Positions 1-8,269 of a DNA stretch of 64,000 bases are shown one piece after another (within the stretch, counting starts at the first letter, position 1; the number at the start of each line of letters is the position of its first letter). The DNA lies in NCBI RefSeq assembly GCF_030541005.1, contig NZ_JASSVM010000001.1, positions 434,001 to 498,000 on the forward strand, in the 5' to 3' direction. The position numbers and the translations under genes are program-made. This DNA comes from Marinobacter sp. SS5-14b (GTDB lineage Bacteria > Pseudomonadota > Gammaproteobacteria > Pseudomonadales > Oleiphilaceae). Under the pieces are notes generated by a model. That model was given only the letters and a program-made list of their open reading frames with translations, was not told the DNA's origin and did no database searches.

Positions 1-24
1 GCCCCTTGTGTTTGGGCAGGCAGA

Positions 25-906
25 TCAGAGATTGGCGTTCTGGAGCGCTGCAATTCGGTCCTCGAGGGGCGGATGAGTCATGAACAGTGCTGAGAGGCCT
101 GCCCGGGCACCACGATTGATGCCGAAGGCCTGCAGGGTGTCAGGCATCTGATCCGGTACTTCGCTTTCCTGTTTCAACCGGGCAAGCGCGTTAATCATGG
201 CGCCTCGGCCAGCCAGCTGCGCACCCGCGATATCAGCCCGGAATTCACGGCGGCGGGAGAACCAGAACACGATCGTGCTGGCCAGAATGCCCAGCACGAT
301 CTCAGCAACGATACTGACGACGAAGAAGCCGATACCGTGGCCATTTTCATTCTTGAAAACGACCCGATCGACAAATGAACCGATCACCCGGGATGCAAAA
401 ATCACGAAGGTGTTTACCACGCCCTGAATCAGGGTCAGTGTGACCATGTCGCCGTTTGCCACGTGACCGATCTCATGGCCCAGTACCGCCCGAATTTCAT
501 CTTTGTTGAACCTGTGCAGCAGGCCCTCACTGACGGCAACCAACGAATCGTTCTTCTTCCATCCCGTAGCAAATGCGTTGGACTGCGAGGCAGGGAAAAT
601 GGCGACCTCTGGCATGCCTATGCCTGCTTTGTTCGCCAACTCTGCCACGGTATCCACCAGCCAGCGTTCTGCCGGTGTGCGGGGTGAGTCAATGACCCGG
701 GCTTTGGTGCTCCATTTTGCCATGGGTTTGGAGATGAGCAGGGAAATAAAGGCACCCGTAAAACCAAACACCGCAGCGAAGATCAGCAAAGAGCTGTAGT
801 TGATCCCTTGTTGGGACAGGTAGCTGTCTACTCCCAGCAGGCGGAGGGTGAAGCTCGCAACCAGAATAACCGCCAGGTTGGTGGCCAGAAACAACAGAAT
901 GCGCAT
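25..906 (-). CDS. htpX: Membrane zinc metalloprotease HtpX
   Basis: M48B-family protease that removes misfolded or damaged inner-membrane proteins during envelope stress. The 293-residue length is typical. Two hydrophobic segments lie near residues 5-22 and 38-60, followed by the HEIGH zinc motif at 144-148 (H144 and H148 ligands, E145 catalytic), two further hydrophobic segments near 155-175 and 193-215, and E221 in REFRAD as the third zinc ligand. An AGGA sequence sits about 9 bases before the ATG. It is the last gene of a minus-strand run after alaA and a small conserved gene, with 93 bases before it, so it may have its own promoter. The same neighbours occur in Pseudomonas aeruginosa. Function is assigned from the family. 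Confidence 0.96.
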   Translation of the reverse strand: MRILLFLATNLAVILVASFTLRLLGVDSYLSQQGINYSSLLIFAAVFGFTGAFISLLISKPMAKWSTKARVIDSPRTPAERWLVDTVAELANKAGIGMPEVAIFPASQSNAFATGWKKNDSLVAVSEGLLHRFNKDEIRAVLGHEIGHVANGDMVTLTLIQGVVNTFVIFASRVIGSFVDRVVFKNENGHGIGFFVVSIVAEIVLGILASTIVFWFSRRREFRADIAGAQLAGRGAMINALARLKQESEVPDQMPDTLQAFGINRGARAGLSALFMTHPPLEDRIAALQNANL

Positions 907-999
907 GGTTTTTTCCTGTCTGAATTTACCCGGAAGGTTGTAGGCTTTCTGACCTTGATATGCGGTCCTGGTTCATCGCTTCAAGAGTGTTAACTTGAT

Positions 1000-1473
1000 T
1001 TAATGAATGGCGCTTTGTTCTGCATCGGTGAAAAATGCCGATTGCACCGCCAGGCTGATCTGGCTGGAGCTGCCGCTTTTCAGCGCGCCTCGTAAAAGGG
1101 AAATATAGGTGGACAGGTCATGCTGCACCGAGGGCGGCAGTTCCTGAGCGTGATTCTGTGTTTTGAGTTTTCTGGCCAGCACCTGCGGCGCTGGCGAGCT
1201 CAAGCGGATGAGCGCGTTGCGTGACAGCACCGCTTGGTCCAACGCTTCCTGTCGAATGGTATCCACGTACCGCAAAAGCCCTTCTTCCTCGAGCCAGAGC
1301 AGGGCGCCGAAACAGGCCATGTGTCGCTTGCTGTGCAGTCCGAATTCGTCCGGATCGTCCGGCCCTGCGATGTCCTCGACGAACAGGTTGATGCGCCTGG
1401 GAAAGGCCGCATAGAGCTGTACCAGTGCTACGGCAACGTCCTTGTAAAACTCCTCCACATGAATATCGGCCAT
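1000..1473 (-). CDS. Conserved hypothetical protein downstream of alaA
   Basis: A 157-residue soluble protein with no signal peptide or membrane segment, and I do not recognise its family. The N-terminal 75 residues are rich in aromatic and acidic positions (FPRRINLF near 24-31, FGALLWLEEEGLLRY near 55-69) and could form a small helical or winged-helix fold. The C-terminal half is Ser/Gln/Leu-rich and probably helical. It starts 11 bases after the alaA stop and is very likely co-transcribed with it. A gene of similar size lies between alaA and htpX in P. aeruginosa (PA2829, from memory), which argues that it is real and conserved. No function can be given from sequence alone. Confidence 0.85.
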   Translation of the reverse strand: MADIHVEEFYKDVAVALVQLYAAFPRRINLFVEDIAGPDDPDEFGLHSKRHMACFGALLWLEEEGLLRYVDTIRQEALDQAVLSRNALIRLSSPAPQVLARKLKTQNHAQELPPSVQHDLSTYISLLRGALKSGSSSQISLAVQSAFFTDAEQSAIH

Positions 1474-1484
1474 CTGAGCTCCGT

Positions 1485-2699
1485 TTACTGGCGGTAGTGC
1501 TCGAGAAAGTTACCCAGCCTGCCCATGGCATCGGCAAGCGTGTCCTGCCGCGGCAGGAACACCACCCGAAGGTGCTGTTTGTCGTCGATGTTAAAGGCGG
1601 AACCCTGTACAAGCAGGATTTTCTCCTGCAGCAACAGGTCCAGTACCAGTTTTTCATCGTTGACCACGGGGAAGTGTTTCGGGTCGAGCTTCGGGAAAAG
1701 ATAGAGCGCGCCCTGAGGTTTCACGCAGCTGACCCCCGGGATGTCATTGAGCATCCTCCAGGCTGTTTCGCGTTGCTCATAGAGCCGCCCGCCAGGTGCC
1801 ACCAGATCATTGATGGACTGATAGCCGCCCAGTGCGGTCTGGATCGCCAGCTGTGCAGGAACGTTTGCGCACAGGCGCATGTTAGACAGCATCTCGATGC
1901 CTTCAATCAGATCTTTGGCTCGATGTTTGGCGCCGCTGATGATCATCCAGCCTGAGCGATAGCCCGCCGCACGATAGTTCTTGGACAGGCCGTTGTAGGT
2001 GAAGAACAGCACATCGTCGGCGAGTGACGCAATGGAGGTATGCACGGTGCCGTCATACAGGATTTTGTCGTAGATTTCATCGGCCAGCACGATCAGGTTG
2101 TGCTTTCTGGCCAGTTCGATGACCTGGTGCAGCAGCTCTTCGGAGTACACGGCACCGGTCGGATTGTTCGGGTTGATCAGGACAATTGCCTTGGTGCGGC
2201 GGGTGATTTTCTTTTTGATATCTTCGATATCCGGAAACCAGTTCTGCTGCTCATCGCAACGGTAATGCACGGGCTTACCGCTGGACAGGGTGACCGCAGC
2301 CGTCCACAGGGGATAGTCAGGGGCAGGAATAAGAACTTCGTCGCCGGTATTGAGCATCGCCTGCATGGACATGACGATCAGCTCGCTCACGCCATTGCCC
2401 AGATAGATGTCGTCGATGTCTACTTTGGCAATCCCGCGCTGTTGGCAGTAATGCATAACGGCCTTGCGGGCTGAAAAAAGCCCCTTGGACTCTACATAGC
2501 CCTGTGCCTGGTGCATGTTGTAGATAACATCTTGCTGAATCTCTTCCGGTACATCCAGTTCGAAGGCGGCCGGATTGCCAATGTTCAGCTTGAGTACCCG
2601 ATGCCCCTCCTCTTCCAGCCGGCGCGCCTCACGCAAAACGACGCCACGAATTTCATAACACACGTTGTCGAGCTTGGCGGATTTGAAGTTGTTCTGCAT
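1485..2699 (-). CDS. alaA: Glutamate-pyruvate aminotransferase AlaA
   Basis: PLP-dependent class I/II aminotransferase that makes alanine from pyruvate and glutamate in the cytosol. The length of 404 residues is nearly that of E. coli AlaA (405). Visible motifs are NPNNPTG at 176-182 (aminotransferase core) and the SKNYRAAGYRSGW block, with K240 as the Schiff-base lysine and the arginines that bind substrate carboxylate. The start is the ATG at 2699, diverging from gpx across about 250 bases. The small gene at 1000..1473 follows after 11 bases. Other alanine/valine aminotransferases are similar; the AlaA assignment rests on length and on the shared htpX-alaA-gpx neighbourhood. Confidence 0.93.
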   Translation of the reverse strand: MQNNFKSAKLDNVCYEIRGVVLREARRLEEEGHRVLKLNIGNPAAFELDVPEEIQQDVIYNMHQAQGYVESKGLFSARKAVMHYCQQRGIAKVDIDDIYLGNGVSELIVMSMQAMLNTGDEVLIPAPDYPLWTAAVTLSSGKPVHYRCDEQQNWFPDIEDIKKKITRRTKAIVLINPNNPTGAVYSEELLHQVIELARKHNLIVLADEIYDKILYDGTVHTSIASLADDVLFFTYNGLSKNYRAAGYRSGWMIISGAKHRAKDLIEGIEMLSNMRLCANVPAQLAIQTALGGYQSINDLVAPGGRLYEQRETAWRMLNDIPGVSCVKPQGALYLFPKLDPKHFPVVNDEKLVLDLLLQEKILLVQGSAFNIDDKQHLRVVFLPRQDTLADAMGRLGNFLEHYRQ

Positions 2700-2903
2700 G
2701 GTTTGCTGGTGTCCTTAACAAACGGTCTGAAAGAGTTCCCGGATATCGCAAGCTCCCTATTCTAGCGGAGTGATGCACCAAGGTGACAGGGGCAAAAGTG
2801 TCCAATTGTGGCGAATTGCGGATAGTTTACGGATAGGCCTTAAAGTGATCTCTGTGATGCTGGCCCGAAATGATTGCCGGCAGCACTGGTTTCAGGCAAT
2901 TAG

Positions 2904-2915
2904 ATTGTGCACAAT
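2904..2915. promoter_or_regulatory. Candidate OspR/MarR operator before gpx
   Basis: ATTGTGCACAAT is a perfect 12-base palindrome about 38 bases before the gpx start codon. Size and AT-rich outer arms suit a MarR/OhrR-family operator, and the gene after gpx encodes such a regulator. It is the clearest symmetric site in the 253-base alaA/gpx divergent region. The link to OspR is inferred, and the flanking -10/-35 elements are not clear to me. Confidence 0.45.
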
Positions 2916-2952
2916 ATGATTTGAGTTGCCATTGAAACTAAGGAGAAAGCGC

Positions 2953-3438
2953 ATGGCTGACGAATCAATCTATGATTTCAGTGCCAGGGATATCAAGGGT
3001 AATGACGTGTCCATGGCGGACTATCGAGGCAAGGTGTTGTTGATTGTTAACACGGCCTCCAAATGCGGTTTCACACCTCAGTTCGAGGGGCTGCAGTCGC
3101 TGCACAAAGAACTGGGCGGGAAAGGGTTTGAGGTTTTAGGCTTTCCCTGCAATCAGTTCATGAATCAGGACCCCGGTAATGAGAGTTCCATCAGCGAATT
3201 TTGTTCTCTCAACTACGGTGTCGACTTTCCCATGTTTGCCAAGATAGAGGTGAACGGAGAGGGTACCCATCCGCTGTATCGCTTCCTGAAAAAACAGGCG
3301 AAAGGCCTGATGGGCACTGAGAAAGTAAAGTGGAACTTTACCAAATTCCTGGTTGACGGTGAGGGCCGTGTGGTTCGCCGCTACGCACCCACTGCAAAGC
3401 CGGCGGACATTCGGGCTGACATTGAAAAGCTGCTCTGA
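2953..3438 (+). CDS. gpx: Thiol (glutathione) peroxidase, BtuE/Gpx family
   Basis: Reduces organic hydroperoxides and H2O2 using thioredoxin or glutathione. The start chosen is the ATG at 2953 (MADES...), 161 residues, preceded by AGGAGA; an upstream in-frame ATG at 2926 has no such site and would add residues not typical of the family. The catalytic tetrad is visible: C38 in NTASKCGF, Q68 in FPCNQF, and W127-N128 in VKWNFTKF. It has Cys rather than selenocysteine. A MarR-family redox regulator overlaps its 3' end, as in the P. aeruginosa gpx-ospR pair. The msrB gene that lies beside gpx there is absent here. Confidence 0.95.
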   Translation: MADESIYDFSARDIKGNDVSMADYRGKVLLIVNTASKCGFTPQFEGLQSLHKELGGKGFEVLGFPCNQFMNQDPGNESSISEFCSLNYGVDFPMFAKIEVNGEGTHPLYRFLKKQAKGLMGTEKVKWNFTKFLVDGEGRVVRRYAPTAKPADIRADIEKLL

Positions 3439-3907
3439 CAGGTCAGCGGATGACCAGCTGCTGGCGCTGGATAACCAGATCTGTTTTGCGCTCTATGCGG
3501 CTAACCGGGCGGTAACGGCGCGTTACCGGCCTCTTTTGACCGAGCTTGGGCTGACTTACCCACAGTATCTGGTGATGCTGGTGTTGTGGGAGCAGGACTC
3601 GGTCGGTTGCGCACCGAAAGTGTCAGAGCTTGGTCAGCGTTTGCGGCTCGACTCCGGAACCTTGACCCCGCTTCTGAAGAGGCTGGAGGAGCATCAGCTG
3701 ATCCGGCGAAGCCGAAGTACTGACGATGAGCGGGTGGTCCGGGCGGTGCTTACCGATGCAGGACGAGAACTGCGCGCCGCTGCCGCCAGTGTTCCGGGCA
3801 GGCTGCTGTGTGGGCTGGATGTTGAGCCAATGCGCCTGGTTGAGCTCCGGCGACAGCTCAGGAGCCTTCTTGAGGTGCTTGAGGGAGCGGAGCCCAGCGG
3901 GCAATAG
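3422..3907 (+). CDS. ospR: OspR/OhrR-type peroxide-sensing MarR repressor
   Basis: MarR-family winged-helix repressor inactivated by thiol oxidation. The frame contains the OhrR-like blocks [25 protein letters not shown], the recognition-helix region [14 protein letters not shown] and the wing residues DDERVVR. C21 in the N-terminal block matches the reactive cysteine of OhrR, and C130 lies about 109 residues later, like the resolving cysteine of P. aeruginosa OspR (two-cysteine type). There is no in-frame ATG near the expected N-terminus; TTG at 3422 gives 161 residues and overlaps gpx by 17 bases, suggesting translational coupling, but the exact start is uncertain. Its 3' end overlaps the convergent kinase gene by 50 bases. 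Confidence 0.85.
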   Translation: MKSCSDRSADDQLLALDNQICFALYAANRAVTARYRPLLTELGLTYPQYLVMLVLWEQDSVGCAPKVSELGQRLRLDSGTLTPLLKRLEEHQLIRRSRSTDDERVVRAVLTDAGRELRAAAASVPGRLLCGLDVEPMRLVELRRQLRSLLEVLEGAEPSGQ

Positions 3908-6209
3908 CCGTTTTCAGCTGTTCCCGGTTGTAAGGTTTCGTGATGTAGTCATTCATGCCCGAGGCCAGGCAGGCTTCTCGGTCGCCTTGCATCACGTTGG
4001 CCGTGACCGCTATCACAGAAAGGTTTTGCCAATCCGGGTTCTGGCGAATGGCCTGGGTTGCTTTATAGCCGTCCATAACCGGCATCTGACAATCCATCAG
4101 TACCAGGTCATAGGTTTTCTTCTGCAGTGCTTCAATCGCTCGTTGCCCATTCTCAGCATGATCAACCCGATGTCCCAGCTTCTTGAGAAGGCTGCTGGCA
4201 ACCAGCTGGTTCACCTGGTTGTCTTCTACCAGAAGAATATTCAGCGGTGGTATTTGTACTTTTTGTGTGGCGGTGTCAGGTCCTGGCAGTTTCTGTAACG
4301 GGTGCTCTGTGCTCAGGCCTGCTGCCGTGCTCAGGCACCGGAAAAGATCTTCTCGTCGGAGTGGGATAGCCAGAACGCAGTGGCGTGGGCTATCTGCTTT
4401 GGCGGTGCCGGTTGGATCGGCGAGGATAACGCCCTGGCCACGCCAGCTGTGCACAAACGCCCGGGCTGCTACTTCGTCGTCTCCGGTGCTCACCAGCAAG
4501 ATACCTTCGGGATGCCGGCTTGCACTTCGAACGGGAATAGCCCAGGCCCTCAGTTGGGATTCGATCGCCAGACGGTGAGGGTGAGCCTGAGGAATCGCCA
4601 TGGCAACCCCTGTGCTTCTGAGGACTTCAAGATCCGCTGCCGGCGGGGTTTGGCCTGCCTGTTCGTGAACGGGCAAGGGCAGGGTGACGGTAAAGTGGGT
4701 GCCGGTGCCTTCGCTCGAGTCCACCAGAATCTGGCCGTGCATGCGTTCGATCAGTTGCCGGCAAAGGGTTAATCCCAAGCCGGTTCCGCCATACAGGCGT
4801 GTGGTGTCTGAGTCGGCCTGTGAGAAGGGTGAAAAAATGCGGTGCAGGCCCTTTCGGGACATGCCGATGCCGGTATCGATGACCTCCATCCGGAGGCTGC
4901 CCGTCGAATAGCTGGTTCTGACCTTGACCAGACCTCTGTCCGTGAACTTGATGGCGTTGCTGAGCAGGTTGTTGAGTATTTGCCGGGTGCGGGTGGGATC
5001 GCCCAGAAAGCTTTCCGGCAGGTCCGGATCGGTTTCATTAACCAGGTCAATCTGCCTGCGGCGCGCCTGCTGAGCGTGCAGCGTTGCGCACTCTTCAATC
5101 AGCGCTCTCACACTGAAGGGAATATTCTCCAGGCTCAGCTTTCCCGCCTCAACCTTCGAGATGTCCAGAATGTCATTGAGCAGGTCAAGCAGACTTTCGC
5201 CAGCGTTCATGGCAATTTCGATTCGGTTGCGCTGGCCAGCGTCTTTTTCACTCTCCAGGGCTAGCCCGAGCATGCCCAGTACGCCGTTCAGTGGAGTACG
5301 TATTTCGTGGCTCATGCTGGCAAGAAAGTTGGCCCTCGCCCTGGCTCTGCGAACAGCGTCTTCCTTGGCTTTCACCAGAGCTCTGTTGCCACGCTGAAGT
5401 GCTTCGTTCTTTTCAGAGATCTCACGGGTGCGGTCGTCAACTTCCCGTTCCAGTTGGTTGGAATAGTTCTTCATGGTGCTTTCAGCCATGCGGAGCCTGG
5501 CTACGCTGCTTTCCATGTTCTCCAGATGTTCGTTAATAATGCCAACCATGGTGCCGATTTCATCACCGCGATGATTTTCCGGAACGGGTAGCCGGACTTT
5601 CTCTGGCGAGCTGGCTTTTATCTGGCTAAGAGCGTTGATCAGGCTCACCATCGGCCGGGTCAGCACAAAGTAAAAAATGGCCAGCAGGGCGAGCGACAAT
5701 ACAAGGCTTTTGAACAGGCCGATCACCAGGGTGTTGCCTGCGCGGGTCAGGAACTGGATACCGTAATGATAGGTATCGATGGTCAGAATGAGTTGGCCGA
5801 GGGGTAGGTCTGCCAGCTGAGGTACCTGCAATGTCTCATTGAAAACTCGACTTGGCCCGAACAGGAAGTCGCTCATCCAGCGGTAGGGGGAAGCTGGGCT
5901 GCTTTGACTGGCGGCAGACATGGTCTGACCGTCACCGTCCACAATACGGGCATCGATGGTGGCGGGGTGCCGCAGCAGGCCGTCGAGCAGCTCTTCTGCC
6001 AGCCGTATGTCGATGTTGTAGGCGATCTGGGAGGCCGGGCTGTGGCTGATTTCCATCAGTGCCCGGACTTCCTGCTCCATGGCGTCGCGGGCGTTAAAAT
6101 AGTCGAGGGTTATCTGGATCAGGTTGAGCAGCAGCCCGAGCGCCATCGCCACCAGCACGGTGTCCCGGGTGAGTCGAAATGAAAGCCGTTGCCGAAAGCT
6201 TTTAAACAC
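3858..6209 (-). CDS. SagS-like hybrid histidine kinase/response regulator
   Basis: Inner-membrane hybrid sensor kinase of 783 residues, close to P. aeruginosa SagS. Order of parts: membrane segment near 17-37, periplasmic sensor about 38-160, second membrane segment near 161-184, HAMP-like linker 185-240, coiled coil about 240-292, HisKA with H301 in MSHEIRTPLNG, HATPase_c (N box NNLLSNAIKF, G boxes DTGIGM and GGTGLGL), a degenerate spacer region, and a receiver domain from about 656 with phospho-acceptor D706 and K758. SagS switches cells between planktonic and biofilm programmes; that role here is inferred from architecture and from the gpx-ospR-sagS gene order. There is no Hpt domain, so an external phosphotransfer protein is expected. 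Confidence 0.88.
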   Translation of the reverse strand: MFKSFRQRLSFRLTRDTVLVAMALGLLLNLIQITLDYFNARDAMEQEVRALMEISHSPASQIAYNIDIRLAEELLDGLLRHPATIDARIVDGDGQTMSAASQSSPASPYRWMSDFLFGPSRVFNETLQVPQLADLPLGQLILTIDTYHYGIQFLTRAGNTLVIGLFKSLVLSLALLAIFYFVLTRPMVSLINALSQIKASSPEKVRLPVPENHRGDEIGTMVGIINEHLENMESSVARLRMAESTMKNYSNQLEREVDDRTREISEKNEALQRGNRALVKAKEDAVRRARARANFLASMSHEIRTPLNGVLGMLGLALESEKDAGQRNRIEIAMNAGESLLDLLNDILDISKVEAGKLSLENIPFSVRALIEECATLHAQQARRRQIDLVNETDPDLPESFLGDPTRTRQILNNLLSNAIKFTDRGLVKVRTSYSTGSLRMEVIDTGIGMSRKGLHRIFSPFSQADSDTTRLYGGTGLGLTLCRQLIERMHGQILVDSSEGTGTHFTVTLPLPVHEQAGQTPPAADLEVLRSTGVAMAIPQAHPHRLAIESQLRAWAIPVRSASRHPEGILLVSTGDDEVAARAFVHSWRGQGVILADPTGTAKADSPRHCVLAIPLRREDLFRCLSTAAGLSTEHPLQKLPGPDTATQKVQIPPLNILLVEDNQVNQLVASSLLKKLGHRVDHAENGQRAIEALQKKTYDLVLMDCQMPVMDGYKATQAIRQNPDWQNLSVIAVTANVMQGDREACLASGMNDYITKPYNREQLKTAIARWAPLPQAPQEGS

Positions 6210-6248
6210 GTTGAAAAGTCATCCCTGGGTTGACTGGCACGCCTGGCT

Positions 6249-7019
6249 TCAATCGTCGTAATCGGCTTTTTTCTTCCAGGCATCGTCATCCTGGAGGAAG
6301 TGATCCCATTCCCGGTCGAGCTTTGAATGGCTGTGGTCTTCGACCTTGCCGTCGGCCATGCTGGCCTCGAGCTCCTTGATTCTGGTTCGGAAGCTCTTCA
6401 CCGCTTTCATTGCCAGGGCGTTGTCCTTGGATTTGCCCATTTCGGTGCTGGCCAGGTGGTAGGCGTGAATGGCCTTGCGAATCTGGTTCTGCCGGATGTA
6501 ATCGCGGGCCTGGAAAACGTGCAGGTCAGCATGGGTTTTATGCACCAGGAACAGCACATACTTCAGATTTTTTTTGGCCGTGGCGGAGTCAATGCGACCG
6601 CTCTTGTGCATACCTTCAATGAGTTTGAACAGGCTCTGCAAAAGCTCTTTTACGTAACCGGACTTTTCAGGTGAATCAATTTTTACGGGTGGTCGGTTGT
6701 CTGTTTTCTCGACCACTTGTTTGCGGACTTGCTTCACTTCGTCAAGCCACTGGGCGACGGGCTGGTCTGACTTCAGGGCGGTCAGTTCGTTGCAGGCATC
6801 TTCCATTTGCTTCAACAGCAACAGCTTGAGGTCGGTGCTCAGGTATTGTCCGGGAATTTCAGAGAGTAGCCGGAAAGCTCTGTTGTAGATGTCTTGCTGC
6901 GCGGTAGTTTTGCGGGCGCGTTCAATCCGGGCCTTTTCTCGCATCTGGCTGGTGACGATAAACGCGAGGGAGACGGCCACGATGGCCGCGAGTACTAGCA
7001 CGATGGTGGTGGTTTCCAT
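6249..7019 (-). CDS. Membrane-anchored helical hypothetical protein
   Basis: A 256-residue protein of unknown function. A single N-terminal hydrophobic segment (about 5-23) is followed by a basic stretch, so the body is probably cytoplasmic. The rest is almost entirely predicted helix, with a region near 120-215 (KSGRIDSATAKKNLKYVLF, IRQNQIRKAIHAYHLAS) resembling TPR-like helical pairs, and a very acidic, Trp-containing C-terminus. It lies 39 bases upstream of the hybrid kinase on the same strand, so the two may be co-transcribed. I do not recognise a named family; the codon use and clean start support a real gene. Confidence 0.8.
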   Translation of the reverse strand: METTTIVLVLAAIVAVSLAFIVTSQMREKARIERARKTTAQQDIYNRAFRLLSEIPGQYLSTDLKLLLLKQMEDACNELTALKSDQPVAQWLDEVKQVRKQVVEKTDNRPPVKIDSPEKSGYVKELLQSLFKLIEGMHKSGRIDSATAKKNLKYVLFLVHKTHADLHVFQARDYIRQNQIRKAIHAYHLASTEMGKSKDNALAMKAVKSFRTRIKELEASMADGKVEDHSHSKLDREWDHFLQDDDAWKKKADYDD

Positions 7020-7164
7020 GGTGGCGGTATGGCTCCGGATTTGAGTGAGCGGCCAGATCGTTACAGGCTGATCGCCAGATGTTGATGTTATTGGGTAACG
7101 TTCTGAAAGCCTAGCAGAAATTTGGCAACTCGTCCGTTTCTGGTTGTAAGCGGTAAGTTTCTGT

Positions 7165-7179
7165 ATTCATTTCATGAAT
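7165..7179. promoter_or_regulatory. AT-rich inverted repeat before the LysR gene
   Basis: ATTCA-TTTCA-TGAAT is a perfect inverted repeat (5-base arms, 5-base spacer) about 80 bases before the LysR start, in a strikingly AT-rich patch (about 7150-7205). Position and symmetry suit an autoregulatory LysR or other repressor site between the divergent genes at 7019 and 7259. It has no T-N11-A core spacing that would make it a convincing LysR box. Confidence 0.3.
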
Positions 7180-7258
7180 TATTTAATTTCTGTATATTGT
7201 TGCGGTGAATGTAAGTTGTTGTCGGTGATATCGAATCCCTTGCCTTGAGGAGTGCTGG

Positions 7259-8269
7259 ATGGACATTTCGCGTGTCGACCTGAATCTGCTGGTGTACCTG
7301 GATGTGCTGCTTCGTGAGCGGAATGTCACCAAGGCCGCAAACCATCTCGGTATCACCCAGCCGGCCATGAGTAATGGCCTGCGACGGTTGCGGGACCTGT
7401 TCGCGGACCCCTTGCTGGTGCGCACCAGTGAAGGCATGACGGCGACCGAACGGGCAAGGGAGTTACAGCCTCTGGTTCGAAGCATACTGTCTGATATCGA
7501 GCAGGCCGTGCAGGAAAAAACGCCCTTCGCTGCACAGGAAAGTCAGAGGGTGTTCCGGATCATGGCCAGTGACTATGCGGAGTCCTGTCTGATGCCGCGA
7601 GTGCTGCGGCGGATTCGCCAGGAAGCGCCTCATGTCACCCTGGATGTACTTACCCCGAGTGACGTGAGCTTCCTCGATGTGGAGCAGGGCAGGCTGGATA
7701 TGGCCATTAACCGGTTTGACAAGATCCCTCAGTCATTCCACCAGAAAACCCTGTGGACCGAGTACTTCGCCTGTCTGATGAATGCCCGTAACCCGATTCT
7801 CAAAGAACCGTTTACACTGGATACCTATCTGGATGCCAGCCACATCTGGGTCAGTAAAACCGGCTTTGGCGTTGGGGTGGGGGTCAATCCCAAGGATGTT
7901 CAGCGTTTGGGCTGGGTGGATGAGGCGCTGGGGCGCATGGGCCGAAAACGACAAATTTCAGTGTTCACCCGGCACTATCAGGTGGCTATGTTGCTGGCGG
8001 AGCAGCACGACTTGATCGCTACTCTGCCGTCACGGGCGGCCTGGCTTCAGAAGGACAACCCCAATCTGGTGGTGAAAGTGCCCCCCTTTGAGATTCCTCC
8101 ATTCGAGCTGAAAATGGCCTGGAGCCCTTTGCTACAGCACAACTCTGACCATCAGTGGCTGCGAAAGCTGATTGCCGAAGTGGCAGAGGAAGTGGATGAC
8201 GAATTTGCGCCCTTCGGCGCCCAGTTTGAATCGCCACAAGTGTCGAAGCACCTGGGTTCAGAGCGGTAG
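7259..8269 (+). CDS. LysR-family transcriptional regulator
   Basis: A 336-residue LysR regulator. The N-terminal helix-turn-helix spans about 4-65 (VDLNLLVYLDVLL, ERNVTKAANHLGITQPAMSN, LRRLRDLFADPLLVRT), which places it in the NodD-like branch where the first block reads LNLLVxLDxLL. An effector-binding domain occupies about 90-300. The start is the ATG at 7259 after GAGGAG at about 7246, a strong ribosome site. It diverges from the membrane-anchored gene at 7019 and converges on the GNAT gene, overlapping its 3' end by 12 bases. No linked metabolic operon identifies a ligand or target. Confidence 0.92.
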   Translation: MDISRVDLNLLVYLDVLLRERNVTKAANHLGITQPAMSNGLRRLRDLFADPLLVRTSEGMTATERARELQPLVRSILSDIEQAVQEKTPFAAQESQRVFRIMASDYAESCLMPRVLRRIRQEAPHVTLDVLTPSDVSFLDVEQGRLDMAINRFDKIPQSFHQKTLWTEYFACLMNARNPILKEPFTLDTYLDASHIWVSKTGFGVGVGVNPKDVQRLGWVDEALGRMGRKRQISVFTRHYQVAMLLAEQHDLIATLPSRAAWLQKDNPNLVVKVPPFEIPPFELKMAWSPLLQHNSDHQWLRKLIAEVAEEVDDEFAPFGAQFESPQVSKHLGSER

